Source: Siphonodentalium dalli (taxonomy: Eukaryota > Mollusca > Scaphopoda > Gadilida > Siphonodentaliidae). From it: 64,000 nt of DNA. The notes under the pieces were generated by a model, which saw nothing but the letters and a program-made list of their open reading frames with translations, made no database searches and had not been told where the DNA came from. This document shows positions 1 to 13,856 of the stretch, in pieces. The position numbers and the translations under genes were made by a program. Where the stretch lies: the NCBI GenBank assembly GCA_032622095.1, contig CP136067.1, positions 75,108,705-75,172,704 of the forward strand, read 5' to 3'. Every line of letters begins with the position of its first letter. Position 1 is the stretch's first letter.

Positions 1-2765
1 CATATGATGTTATAGTACTAAGGACTACACTGTAATATAACATCATATGATGTTATAGTACTAATGACTACACTGTAATATAACATCATATGATGTTATA
101 GTACTAAGGACTACACTGTAATATAACATCATATGATGTTATAGTACTAAGGACTACACTGTAATATAACATCATATGATGTTATAGTACTAAGGACTAC
201 ACTGTAATATAACATCATATGATGTTATAGTACTAAGGACTACACTGTAATATAACATCATATGATGTTATAGTACTAAGGACTACACTGTAATATAACA
301 TCATATGATGTTATAGTACTAAGGACTACACTGTAATATAACATCATATGATGTTATAGTACTAAGGACTACACTGTAATATAACATCATATGATGTTAT
401 AGTACTAAGGACTACACTGTAATATAACATCATATGATGTTATAGTACTAAGGTCTACACTGTAATATAACATCATATGATGTTATAGTACTAAGGACTA
501 CACTGTAATATAACATCATATGATGTTATAGTACTAAGAACTACAATGTAATATAACATCATTATGTTATAGTACTAAGGACTACACTGTTATATAACAT
601 CATATGATGTTATAGTACTAAGGACTACACTGTAATATAACATCATATGATGTTATAGTACTAAGGACTACACTGTAATATAACATCATATGATGTTATA
701 GTACTAAGAACTACAATGTAATATAACATCATTATGTTATAGTACTAAGGACTACACTGGTATATAACATCATATGATGTTATAGTACTAAGGACTACAC
801 TGTAATATAACATCATATGATGTTATAGTACTAAGGACTACACTGTAATATAACATCATATGATGTTATAGTACTAAGGACTACACTGTATTATAACATC
901 ATATGATGTTATAGTACTAAGGACTACACTGTAATATAACATCATATGATGTTATAGTACTAAGAACTACACTGTAATATAACATCATATGATGTTATAG
1001 TACTAAGGACTACACTGTAATATAACATCATATGATGTTATAGTACTAAGGACTACACTGTAATATAACATCATATGATGTTATAGTACTAAGGACTACA
1101 CTGTAATATAACATCATATGATGTTATAGTACTAAGGACTACACTGTAATATAACATCATATGATGTTATAGTACTAAGGACTACACTGTTATATAACAT
1201 ATGATGTTATAGTACTGAGGACTACACTAATATAACATCATATGATGTTATAGTACTAAGGACTACACTGTAATATAACATCATATGATGTTATAGTACT
1301 AAGGACTACACTGTAATATAACATCATATGATGTTATAGTACTAAGGACTACACTGTAATATAACATCATATGATGTTATAGTACTAAGGACTACACTGT
1401 AATATAACAGCATATGATGTTATAGTACTAAGGACTACACTGTAATATAACATCATATCATGTTATAGTACTAAGGACTACACTGTAATATAACATCATA
1501 TCATGTTATAGTACTAAGGACTACACTGTAATATAACATCATATGATGTTATAGTACTAAGGACTACACTGTAATATAACATCATATGATGTTATAGTAC
1601 TAAGAACTACAATGTAATATAACATCATATGATGTTATAGTACTAAGGACTACACTGTAATATATCATCATATGATGTTATAGTACTAAGGACTACACTG
1701 TAATATAACATCATATCATGTTATAGTACTAAGGACTACACTGTAATATAACATCATATGATGTTATAGTACTAAGGACTACACTGTAATATAACATATG
1801 ATGTTATAGTACTAAGAACTACAATGTAATATAACATCATATGATGTTATAGTACTAAGGACTACACTGTAATATAACATATGATGTTATAGTACTAAGA
1901 ACTACAATGTAATATAACATCATATGATGTTATAGTACTAAGGACTACAATGTAATATAACATATGATGTTATAGTACTAAGGACTACACTGTAATATAA
2001 CATCATATCATGTTATAGTACTAAGGACTACACTGTAATATAACATCATATGATGTTATAGTACTAAGGACTACACTGTAATATAACATCATATGATGTT
2101 ATAGTACTAAGGACTACAATGTAATATAACATCATATGATGTTATAGTACTAATGACTACACTGTAATATAACATCATATGATGTTATAGTACTAAGGAC
2201 TACACTGTAATATAACATCATATGATGTTATAGTACTAAGGGCTACACTGTAATATAACATCATATGATGTTATAGTACTAAGGACTACACTGTAATATA
2301 ACATCATATGATGTTATAGTACTAAGGACTACAATGTAATATAACATCATATGATGTTATAGTACTAAGGACTACACTGTAATATAACATCATATGATGT
2401 TATAGTACTAAGGACTACAATGTAATATAACATCATATGATGTTATAGTACTAAGGACTACACTGTAATATAACATCATATGATGTTATAGTACTAAGGA
2501 CTACACTGTAATATAACATCATATGATGTTATAGTACTAAGGACTACAATGTAATATAACATCATATGATGTTATAGTACTAAGGACTACAATGTAATAT
2601 AACATCATATGATGTTATAGTACTAAGGACTACACTGTAATATAACATCATATGATGTTATAGTACTAAGGACTACAATGTAATATAACATCATATGATG
2701 TTATAGTACTAAGGACTACAATGTAATATAACATCATATGATGTTATAGTACTAAGAACTACACT
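1..2765. repeat. 43-bp satellite array, about 64 copies
   Basis: Head-to-tail copies of a 43-bp unit beginning catatgatgttatagtac and continuing taaggactacactgtaat; the array runs off the left edge of the window. Every unit junction forms a perfect 22-bp palindrome centred on CATATG, so each unit can form a cruciform arm. Variants include ggactac/gaactac, acactg/acaatg, loss of 3-4 bases around catatg, and a 4-unit block seen at about 537-600 and again 170 bp later. The acaatg variant is commoner towards 2100-2765. There is no open frame. By WDR37 synteny the array sits in or before an early intron. Confidence 0.97.
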
Positions 2766-4318
2766 CATCATGTCCATCATGTCAGATCAAGCTTCAAAAT
2801 TGGCCCGACTTGATGAATTAACCCATGTTTGGTTAGTACCCACGCCAACCTAGTCAAGCCCACGATGGTATCCATGATCTACCACTTCAACTACTGGGAC
2901 ATGCTTAAAAGGAAGATCTTTCACCAAGAGTTAAGCTATGTATCAGTCTGGACATAGATTACAGATATAAAAATATGTTGATAAATACTTGAATTTATAG
3001 TAAAAAATACCCAGCAGTGGGTATTTACAACAGCTGCTCATATGGCTGACAAAGCTCAGAAGGCAGTCTTTATTCTATTTGTCCAACCGACAACTCCGTA
3101 TCAAACTGTTTGATGCATTGGACCGTCATATACTGATACATGTATCTGAAAACTTAATATTGGTTGCGATCTTTCTTTGAGAATTTTGTTTGTGACCAAA
3201 GCTCTTTTGAAAAATGAATACTAGATTTTGCAAATACTTATTAGGGATGCCATAGAATTCCTAAAATTTGGCAAGTAGATGTGAATTTGTTTGTGAACCC
3301 ATATCAAACTTTACTGGTAGTCAAGCACTCCCTAAAATACTATGAACTTTATGTACAAACTGTTGAGAGAAGTATATGAGTTAGATAAAGAGCCGTTTGA
3401 AGAAGGGCATCAATCGAGGCAAAAAGCCCTACATAAAATTACCAACCATTTTAAAATTTGATCTGAAGCCATTGAGCATACTAGTAAATGGTATGGAGGG
3501 AAAAATTCATGAATTTCATCAAAAAGTCACTCAGCATCTCTTTGTAAACATGTGCTATATAGTTACCGGGGTATAAATATGAGACATGAATCGAAGACTC
3601 CTGGACGGAAATGCTTCTATCGATTAACATTAATTATATTTCAAATATTTTCTGGTCAAAAAAGGTGTGGTTGTTTAGCTAACAAACAATAGTGGTTACT
3701 GTTAACAGAGACCAGAAATGTTATTGTGTAATTTTGTCACAAATATACGTTAATTAGACTTATTATCGCTTATAACTATGGAATAAAACAATACAAACAA
3801 TCAATCTGGGTCATTTGACGTTCGGAACGTAGCTATGGGAACAGCTTAATGATCTCTATCTCTTTATGGTATCGCCTGAATGGTCTGTTCTAAAAATAGA
3901 ACAATAACGTGTCCCATTTAATCATCTCATTTCATAATAAAGTATATTAAATAAAATCAATATTAATTGATAGAAGCGTTTCCGGACAGGGGTCTTCAAT
4001 TCATATTTATTATTTTATACCCACGCAACTATTTCAAATTACTATTTAAGGTGATAATCCATCTTTAAATGTAGATAAACAATAAACTTCAGTTATACCA
4101 TAACTTAAGGCATAACATTTATTAGGGTTTCAAGTTCTATAATTACCCCAAGTTTGATATACCCAAAAAGTGTCATGAAATTCATCACTTCATTGAGGCT
4201 GAGTGCTTATAGGTTGGCCATGATAGCTGAATGCATGAAAAGATCACAACCTGATCTGAAAGACAGAAATGTCCTCAATGTAACATTTAATATGGAAGAT
4301 GAATAACATTATAAAGTT
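2766..4318. other. Unassigned intronic/flanking sequence
   Basis: AT-rich DNA right of the satellite. No long ORF, recognisable domain or clear repeat structure is seen, and no match to the missing WDR37 N-terminal exon was found here on the + strand. Confidence 0.5.
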
Positions 4319-4338
4319 GTCACCCGATGTCGAGGGAG

Positions 4339-4405
4339 ACATTGAGATTTGTCACCCACTCGAAAATGGACGTCCCGTTCTCGAGCGGGTGACAAATCTC
4401 AATGT
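4339..4405. repeat. Perfect 19-bp-arm hairpin (25 bp with one mismatch)
   Basis: Left arm 4339-4357 (acattgagatttgtcaccc) is the exact reverse complement of 4387-4405. Five more base pairs continue inward after one mismatch, and further partial pairing extends outward to about 4331 and 4414. The loop is about 17 nt. The length is compatible with a small RNA-type hairpin or a short fold-back element; neither can be told from sequence alone. Confidence 0.8.
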
Positions 4406-5027
4406 ATCCCGAGCAGAAGGACAACAACTGTTTTGTTATCTGATGACTAAATACATATTTCTTGTCATTTACACTCATGATTTTGCACTGAGTCATCGCA
4501 TATCAGGAGTGCTTTTTTTCGCAATAGTACAAGAAATTATGTATCGTCCAAGGATATCTGTTCGATATACATAAGAGTTTTGATAATCACTGTTTAGTTA
4601 CCATCGTTTTGGTGGTTAAATTTTCGAAATCGGTCCATGCAATGTAAACCTATGAGCAATAGAAGTACGCTATCCTCCTTTAAAATTTGGCATATTCATG
4701 GATAGATTGTGGTATTGTACTCGAATAATACACACGATGTTAATTTCATTACGCTCTTTCCCAATAAGCTATTGGGAAGTTGTTGATTTCATTAATTATC
4801 ATTTACATGTGTCAATACTCCCAATCATGTGCACCATACAGAATGTATCTGTGTTGCAATAATCAGGTTGGGCACAGGTACCAAATTAGTTAAACAGCTC
4901 ATTTGAACTTATGTAGCTAAATTTTAATGTGATATGCATCTGTTTCGTAACAGTTTACCCAATGGGACAAGACATGTGTGCTTAATGTTCAGAAATAACT
5001 TCCAGGTAAGCCTCATTTTTAACTAAA

Positions 5028-6240
5028 AAAAAAGTTTGAGCTACTGCCATGGCTTGGTATCCCTCGTCTGTGCATGTGGAGACGTCCGTCAATAATTTCC
5101 ATTAGCAAAGCTACAAGTCGTACCTTTGATTGGATCCTTATGAAATTTGTCATGTGGCTGTTGACATTGACATGTGAATGGGAACAAATCATTTTAGGGT
5201 CATTCGGCAAAAAACATGGCCACCAGTGGCCATCTTGGATTTCAAAATTCAAGCCATTTGGACGGGCTACAGGCCAAACTGTTTGTCTGATCATCATGAA
5301 ATTTGGCTGCCAGCAGCCATCTTGGATTTTACTCTTTGCATAACTAAATCCTTGTGCACAGCCTACAGACCACATCCTTCATATGATCATCACCAAATTT
5401 CATTTGGATCATCGAGGTGACCTCTAGATGGGAGCCATCAAAGTTTTCCATATTTTGTTGAAAAACATGGCCGCCAGTGGCCATCTTGGATTTGACTCTT
5501 TATATGACTAAATTCTTTGGCACACCCTACAGACCATCTCCCTCATCCGATCATCGCCAAACTTCATATGGAACTTCGAGCTGGTCTCTAGATGGGAGCC
5601 ATATTTTTTTTTCCCGAAAACACATGGCCGCCATCAGCCATCTTCAGCCCACATTTATTGGAGAATTGTTTTGAAAATTTACATGCATGTTTAGGATGAC
5701 CTCTAGATGGCAGCTATCAAAATTGAATTTTTTTTATTAAAAACATAGCTGCCGGCAGCCATCTTGGATTTTACTCTTTGCATGACTAAATCCTTTGGCA
5801 TGACTTATAGAACACATCACTAATACAATTATCACCAAACTTCATATGGATATTTTGGGTGACCGCCATAAATGTTTTCCAACTTTCATCATGATTGGGA
5901 AAACATGGCCGCCAGCGATCATCTTGGATTTTACTCCATGTATGACTAAATCCTTTTGTACACCCTACAGATGACATCCCTTGTCCGATTGTCACTTAAC
6001 TTCACATGGATCTTAGGGATGACCACGAGATGGGAGTAATCTAATTTTTCTCAATTTAGTTAAAAAACATGGCCACTGGCAGCCATTATATATTTTTCTC
6101 CTTGCATGACTAAATCCTTTAGCACACCTACATCCCTCATCTGATCGTCACCAAGCATCATATTGATCTTCGTGGTGACCACCAGATGGAAGCTATCAAT
6201 TTTTTTGAATTTTGGCTATCTTGGATTTTACTTTATATAT
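5028..6240. repeat. Pearl-like repeat family B, tandem cores
   Basis: Starts with a gtttgagctactgccatgg head and continues as diverged tandem units, each carrying acatggccgccag..gccatcttggattt and the downstream atgactaaatcctttggcacaccctacag block. At least six units are seen, with irregular spacing of about 95-280 bp. Short ORFs here are translations of the repeat. Other copies lie near 7857-8620, 13270-13545, 28810-29090, 36230-36490, 54830-55080, 58575-58770 and (inverted) 59070-59420. Confidence 0.85.
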
Positions 6241-6717
6241 ATCTCTTCATGTTGATATCTAGTATTACTTAGACATTTCAACATTCGCAGTCCATTGACT
6301 GTAACTCATGAAAGTATTCCCTCTCCAAGTTGTGTCATTGACAGTTTTATTCTATGAGCTGACAATTATACTCAAGGACATTTTTATTTTAGAGGTAAGA
6401 ATTGTTTTCCCTGAAAAAGCTATTTCTGTTTACACTTTCTGAAGCAAAATCGGATGCGTCATATAATGAACGTTAATTTGATGAATAGAAACTTTGTTGG
6501 AGGGGTGGGGAGGTGCAAAAAAATCAGTTGTTTTGGAGTAAATGTATCTTGGCTCATAGAAAATTCAAATAGATTTTTTTACAACCGTGAAAAGCATGCT
6601 CATTTTTGACGATTGTCAACCTATGTGCTATTATCATCTGATGGCGCATTGCTAGCAAACTCAAATGTGAGTTCATATGGCTTTCTATCCATAAATCATG
6701 TTGTTACTGGTTTTCAG

Positions 6718-6831
6718 TTCATGACAAAATCGATACATTGACAGAAAGATTGGAAGCATACAGTCTGGGAGGAGAGAAAGGAATACCTGAATCACAAGAT
6801 GTTACAGACTTCCCCCCAAAGACTAAAAAAT
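6718..6831 (+). CDS. WDR37: WDR37 exon (coiled segment, first exon seen)
   Basis: The acceptor is the pyrimidine-rich ttttcag ending at 6717 and the donor is gtaagt at 6832. The exon enters with two bases of a split codon and leaves in phase 1. It reads HDKIDTLTERLEAYS followed by an acidic/polar stretch ending PPKTKK, matching the IDTLNERL region just before the first blade in WDR37. The next exon supplies the two bases that complete a serine codon, which confirms the phase. The exon with the upstream LLELFxQIEREFE-type segment was not found between the satellite and this exon. Confidence 0.85.
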
Positions 6832-6884
6832 GTAAGTGGTTTATACTTCACAAAAATGTGTTGAGGTGCCTTTTTATGTGTATC

Positions 6885-7360
6885 CATACCATATATGGTA
6901 CATATAATGGTGACATCCGGATCAACCATCTGTCGTTCGTCCAGGCGTCTTTCTGTAGACACATGCTATTTTATATGCTTGTTTATGATGACACACCCCT
7001 CACCTGTTTAGTTTTGGTATTGATTGGTTTAGAAATAATTAACACTTTCCATCCACCAATAGACATGTTCAATCCCATGATAACTCAAGTATTTTTTGTC
7101 GGATCGTGTTCGTATTTGATGTACATATTTATGATCATACTCCCCTCGCCTGTATAGTTTTTGGTATCAATCGGTTGATTGGTTTATGATCGGTTTAGAC
7201 ATAATTAACACTTTCCATCCACCAATAGACATGTTCAATCCCACGTGATAACTCAAGTATTTTTTGTCGGATCGTGTTCGTATTTGATGTACATATTTAT
7301 GATCACACTCCCCTCGCCTGTGTAGTTTTTGGTATCAATCGGTTGATCGGTTTAGAAAAC
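6885..7360. repeat. Family C repeat with a 166-bp tandem duplication
   Basis: Begins with a palindromic head (ataccatatatggta) followed by a gtcgttcgtcc stretch. It then carries two near-identical units (about 7041 and 7207) with the acactttccatccaccaatag, gataactcaagtattttt and ggtatcaatcggttga blocks. Related material occurs at 29560-30300, 45340-46260 and 47440-48310. Confidence 0.8.
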
Positions 7361-7856
7361 CAGTCTTTCGTTTTTTGAAAAAACACACGTGTGCATTTTA
7401 TTGTGCTTCTGATTTTGGATCTAGGCTGCAAATTTGCTTTGGTACATCTAAAGCCTAAAGGGAAATATAAGATATAACCGATGCATCTGCATGTATACAA
7501 TTATATACACTCAAATAACATTACTTTGGGCTATTTTAATAAAATAAACTTCAAGCAAAACAAAAGTGTTTACTGTTCTGTTTACTGTTTACTCTTTCCT
7601 GTATCGTATGGACTGGTGTCTGTTTCATTGTGAATCGGAATCGATATCACCACATGCTTACTAGTATTAAGGATGACGTCACAATATCAGTGATCGTTTT
7701 GACAACATTGTCTCTTTGATTCCTTTGATCACTTTAATTGCCTGAGACACACATGCTTTGAACAGTAAGCACTGACCTTAACGGGTTTAAAAAAAACATT
7801 CCGTTCAATCCGTTGTATTACCTTTAATGCTATGACTTCGCCGACGATCATTGTTA

Positions 7857-8620
7857 GCTCAACTTACTTTGTAAGTTTGAGCTATTGCCATGGGTTGGCG
7901 TCCATCATCCGTGTGTCTGTGTGTCCGTCACGTAGCTTTGGTCGGATCTTCGTGAAATTTGTCATGGATGTTAACAATGACATATAGATGGGAGCGAGTC
8001 ATTTTGGGGTCGTTCGGCCAAAAAACATGGCCACCAGCAGCCATCTTGGATTTTACTCTTTGCATGACTAAATCCTTTGGCGCGGGCTACAGATTGTACC
8101 TTAGTTCTGATCTTTATCAAATTTGTCATGAATGTTGACATTGACATGTAGATGGGAACGAGTCATTTTGGGGTCTTTCGGCCAAAAAACATGGCCGCTG
8201 GTGGCCATCTTGGATTTCAAAATTAAATCCATTGGCGCGGGCTACAGGTCGTACTGTTCGTCTGATAATCATGAAATTTGTCATGGATGTTAATATTGAC
8301 ATGTAGATGGGAACGAGTGATTTTGGGGTCGTTCGGCCAAAAAACATGGCCGCCAGCAGCCATCTTGGATTTTACTCTTTGCATGACTAAATCCTTTGGC
8401 GCGGGCTACAGGTCCTAGCTTTGGTCGGATCTTCATGAAATTTGTCATGGATGTTAACAATGACATGTAGATGGGAACGAGTCCTTTTGGGGTCATTCGG
8501 CCAATAAACATGGCCGCCAGCAGCCATCTTGGATCTTACTCTTTGCATGACTAAATCCTTTGGCGTGGGCTACAGGTCGTAAGGGTCATTGAGCCAAACA
8601 ACATGGCCACCATAGTAGAG
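7857..8620. repeat. Family B repeat, complete head plus four core units
   Basis: The head agctcaacttac-ttt-gtaagtttgagct folds into a near-perfect hairpin and is followed by gtgtgtctgtgtgtccgtc. Four core units of about 160 bp follow (aaacatggcc at about 8025, 8186, 8341 and 8505). The element is interrupted near 8612 by the long-TIR transposon, and its remainder resumes at 13269. Confidence 0.85.
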
Positions 8621-11600
8621 TCGCTTATGTAAGATTTTGGGCTCCCGTGGGAAATGCATGAACAAATATAGAGACCATGTTCATGAGCCAGTATATGGTC
8701 TCTACTTCAGAAAAAAATTTGTTAGACCCCCTGGGGTCGCGACTGGGTGGTCTGATGACGTCACAAAGATGGCCGCCATGCTCATTTTTTAAACGTCGCC
8801 ATTGTTAGATTTCATGATAAAAATATAATTTTGATATAAAATAAATGACAATCCTTTTGTACCGTGTATGGTGTGACGCCATGTTATATTTTTATATAAA
8901 AATTTGTCCTCTCGATCAAAGATGGCCACCAAAATGGCGACCAGAAGTGGGAAATGTATGATTTTCCATACATGTCGCCTACATAATTTCCGATTGTATC
9001 GAACTGGTGGCGATTAGGGAATATACTTCTCTTCAATCTTGATAACAACTCACTTAGGCATCATATTAGTTGATTTCTTGAATCACAACCTTGATTGTCT
9101 TCTCAAAATGCGATGATTTAAAGGAATTGGTATGAATTTCGCCAAAATATACTTTTTTATTTTCTAACTATATCCTTATAGAAATTTAGAAATAATCGAT
9201 GATGGAAATGAGTATGATCATTACATAACGTATTTACATCTAACTAGATCCATAAACTGTCAACTTAATCCAAGATGGCTTCCAAGATGGCGGCCAAAAT
9301 GCGATAATACGCAAATTTTACCCTTTTTCATCCAATTACGTTTCTGTCATGTAGAAGGTGAATGTAGTATACTAATTTGCGGCATATTACGGCATATTCA
9401 TAGTAGTTGTCTTTCCACAATGACTCAATATGCGAGTTAATATGACAATTATTTTCCAAATAAGCATCGCGAAAATTCGCCAAACATTATATTTTCACAC
9501 GTCAAATAACATGTCCACAACAGGAGAACGATATCTCGGTGTTAGATATATGAATGAATGTACTCCGATTTAGATTATCCGGAGTTATTAATATCTCATT
9601 GTAATCGAGATGGCCGCCAATGTTGCGGAAATGGCGAAATTTGACATTAAAATAGATATATTTCCGAAATATATCACAGCGTGCAAGAAAGGTACATACG
9701 CATATCATTATCATACATGGGCTTTCGATGACAAAATATATAAAACTGAAATATATGTTCAAGCACGTTAAGTATATGGACTTGTGCCAAACTCGATTCT
9801 GATATTATATAAATAATTTAATAGAGACCTACGTGGTATGTGGATATAATAGTGAAGTTTCCAACTTCAGGCGATGTCAGCTACCAATGATCAAATCATG
9901 CATGTGATCGCCATACGTTCTTGCATATCGATAACGATTGAGTTTATCTACTCGTATACTAAAAGGTATAGCGAAGGACGCAATCAGATTACTGTATATA
10001 GCTAAGAGTAGCTGGCTTTTGAAGCCTGAAATTGAATACATAAACCAGGAGATCGCCCGAGGCATTGTTCAGATATTCTAGCTATACTTTATTCTTTTCC
10101 ATTTCACCATGATACCTGTATACCGCCGGTATAGGCTTGGTAGATGAACGAGGTTGGATAGTCTGTCGAAGTTACACGGACGTTTTCTGACATAATATCC
10201 ATAAAAGTCTTCGTAAAATCAATCCCTGTATGGGTACTCTTGGCGATTGGAATGGAAAATCGACACAAAATGATCAGAAACCCCATTCTATCATTCTGGC
10301 AAACATAGGTGCAGGAAGAAATGTTGATGATTGCCTCATGCTTAGACTGCTTCTTGTTAACAGTTCATACTAAGTACCGCTACATTTCCACACGTGCATT
10401 ACTATGACGACCAAAATGGGATCTTGACAAATTTGAACTAGAACTCAACCAATATATTTACTTGTATTACAGCGATATTAGCATATTTATGTAGCACTAC
10501 ATGTATGTACAAATGTATATAATTAGTTTGTCTCATATACAAGTAGCGCTAATGTGTATCTGGACCATAACACTATAGTTAGGTGGGGTGAATATAAAAT
10601 GATTCCCGGAAATTACTCACAAAAGCCTGCATAGTTGATGTCGAATCCGGTCCACGATTAAACGTACACTAATAGTTTTTGTATTATTCATGGAATAAAT
10701 ACAGTTTAAACTAAAGTCTATCTGATCAAACTGTATTGGTACAATAGCCTCACCATGACCGTGTTCTGCTGAAGTTAATCTATATATGCCACTTGGTTGA
10801 AGGGATTATCAAGATGCATGAATGCAGCATGATATATACAATTTATGGGATATAGCCAGACTGATCTGATAACTCCTAGTCGAATAGAATTTTGAGTCAT
10901 TAGGATATATATGGATAGGCCTATATAATATGATCTGAAAGATGCCATTATTATTATAGTGAACCATGGCCACCTCCGTAGTTACGCGTGCTAATTCAAC
11001 TTCCTTCATTTCCACATTTCCTTTGGTTCATGATAACGTTATAACCAGAATCAACATGGCTCGTCATGAGCTGTTATTAACTCCAAATATTACTTCACAT
11101 TATGTTGTAAGAAGTTAGTGGACTGCGTTGCCCCATAAAGTCATTCAGTATTAAGAACATGGATGCCAGAGTATATTGGACATAATAAATCAAACTGATG
11201 ACATGAGACCGGAAGACCCATAACTACCAATGGACGTTTCACCCGTTTCCCACCGTGTGGTCGTACAATTTGTCAAAACGCGGGAATTAGTATCATAATA
11301 AGTATCGCCTGTCTATTTTTGGCTCGTATCTATTGCGCTTACCATTCACATTCTTTCGTCATCTAAGCTGCATGGTTGGATATGCAAAGCAGTTGCGCAG
11401 TCCCTGTTGATTTCGATAAACTTCAAAATAACCGCTAATCAAGTGCGACCGGCAGCACAATCATAACCATTGCCCAGAACCACTTTCCTATTAAACTGAT
11501 GATGTACAAACGTAATGCATTGTCTCGCTAAACTTTTCACATGCCTAAATCATAGAAATCAATATGGGATATTAGTTTGCTGTATACTATCAATGGTCCA

Positions 11601-13268
11601 TACCAGCCTACCGTGTTCATGCCAAGCCACCTTTCGTATATTGGGCGAATCACTTTGTGTGGCTACAACCAATTAACTGAACACGAGGAAAGCCAAGAAC
11701 CAGACATACCACTTCGCCCGTTTGTGTGGGTCTAGCCTGGTGTATGGCAATGTTCATTTCAACTGAATAACATGTCATGTGGGTCACTAACTTATAAATA
11801 TTAACTTTTCAAAACTCCACATTTGCAATGAAAGTGGTTGGACTACTTTGGTGAAAACATTCATCCAGATTTCAGAACCTGGTATTCACAATATATCACT
11901 TTAAGCTTGACACGGGACACTACTGCTTATACGGATATATTACCCACCAATGTGCGTCTATTCTATTTTGATCTGTCGTGGTTATCAATACGATTGAAAC
12001 CGGCTAAGTTCAGCTAAACGAGGTTCAAATGGTGTTACCATGCAAATTTAATTAAAGGTTACAGCGCAACCAACAGTGAGACAAGCAGGCCAAATGACAG
12101 CCAGAACATTAATTCTTCTATTGTTTGTGTTTTATAAACAAGGATGTGTTGTTTCTTGCTTGCCAAGATTCATGGTATAGCTGAGAAGTACAATCCCACT
12201 TCATAGCTATCACAATAAACAATTGCGTATTGCTACCTGCTATGATACACTATATGCATTTTCTACCGATATGTCACGACAACACTAACGATTTACTGCA
12301 TCATCAATTACCATATTTGATATGGCTACCACCAATACTTCTCACTTAGTACTCTGGCTTATGGTATAGCACATAAGTCTAGACATTGGAATAGTAACAC
12401 TTGCCCACCCAAGCTAAGATGGCGGTCTAAGATACTTTCTAATTTCACATAGTGAGTTGGATTTTCTCTTCAACACCCTCCTCTCTTAATATCAGGAAAT
12501 TTGAAGAAATGCCGCATATGCCGTATAGGACATCGCTAATGTGTATAAGAAATTAAAGCTATGCGCATTTACTTAATAGTAGCCGATTAACCTAATTCCA
12601 CACGATGGAATGCCAGGGCAACATTTGGTGATGTACCGTAACGAACACTGACTTTTGTATTTTGACTGCCATTTTGGTAGCCATCTTGGATGAAATTGAA
12701 CAGTTTTGTTGAAGTTTGATAATAATTCTGTATGTGGCACGAATACTTCTTTCCCATCACTGAATGCCGCTCATTTCTTTAAATATATTGCTACAATATC
12801 GGAATTAATTTTTGACAAGATGCTATAATTCGATTGTCTAAAGTGGATTTTTGACAGATCGAACATGTTTTGTACAATACAATTGGTCACCACATTGCTG
12901 AAGCAGTAATTAAACACAGAATTGTCACAATTCGCAGTCGATACCAAACGGGAGGTCATTTACATGAGATTCTTGAAAATTGTTGATTTTTAGTGCCATT
13001 TTTGCAGCCATCTTTGACTGGAATAACATTTTCCCGTGAAATTGGGTACTCTACTTCGAGAACTACTATTGATGATTTGCCCTTACTGAAAAGAATGTAT
13101 AACAATTAAGAAATATGCGCTGAATTCGTCAGTTCTTGTGACAACCCAACATCTGAACTGAACTGACAATGACGTCATCTTTGTGACATCATAATTACCC
13201 TATCATAATATCATAGTCTCTACATTTGTTCAAAAAATTTCCACGAAAGTACATAAGCGACTCTACTA
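8613..13268. mobile_element. 4.66-kb DNA element with very long terminal inverted repeats
   Basis: Ends are TAGTAGAGTCGCTTATGTA and its reverse complement. Inverted similarity continues, diverged, for about 650-700 bp inward (8613-9320 against 12640-13268), including blocks with tgacgtcacaaagatg and tcaaagatggc. It is inserted in a family B core. The 3 bases CCA at 8610-8612 recur at 13269-13271, and removing the element plus one CCA restores the expected ggccaccagcagcc. This gives a 3-bp target duplication. The middle 3.3 kb has only short ORFs and no transposase I can recognise. Superfamily undetermined; 3-bp duplications occur in several DNA transposon groups. Confidence 0.8.
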
Positions 13269-13545
13269 CCAGCAGCCATCTTGGATTTTACTCTTTGCAT
13301 GACAAAATCTACAGGTCGTAGCTTTGGTCGGATCTTCATGAAATTTGTCATGGATGTTAACAATGACATATAGATGGGAACGAGTCATTTTGGGGTTATT
13401 CGGAAAAAAACATGGCTGCCTGTGGCCATTTTAGAATTTATTCTTTGCATCACTAAATCCTTTGGCACACCATACTCACCACATCCCTCATCCGATCATT
13501 ATGAAACTTGTCATGAATGTTGATATTGACATGTACATCTTGTCT
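13269..13545. repeat. Family B repeat, resumed part
   Basis: Continuation of the interrupted B element (agcagccatcttggattttac and the following tcatggatgttaacaatgac block). Confidence 0.75.
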
Positions 13546-13856
13546 TACTTAAACATTTCACCTTTCCTATTACTCCATTTACTGTCAACCATTAAATTAT
13601 TCCCCTACCTAAGTTGAGCTGCAGTGTCATTGACACTTTCATTAACCAAACCTTTACCATGCTGCATTTTATTAGTTAATTATTGAGTAAACTTAACCAA
13701 GATCGTGTGGCGTGCATGCAACCTTTTGTGCACTACTTTTCAATTCCAGGCAAGAGCAATTGTGCACCTCAAAATCGAAGGATTGGAAAACATTAACACT
13801 TTCCATTTATCCCATAGACTCATGCTATTAATAATTCAATTATTGTCAGCTAGTTA

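Noticed and set aside
1-2765. CRISPR-like regular array
   Set aside because: Units are contiguous 43-bp copies without unique spacers, in a eukaryotic context; it is a satellite.
8126-8511. Minus-strand ORFs of 73 codons with repeated peptides
   Set aside because: They are translations of the roughly 160-bp B-family core and have no independent coding support.
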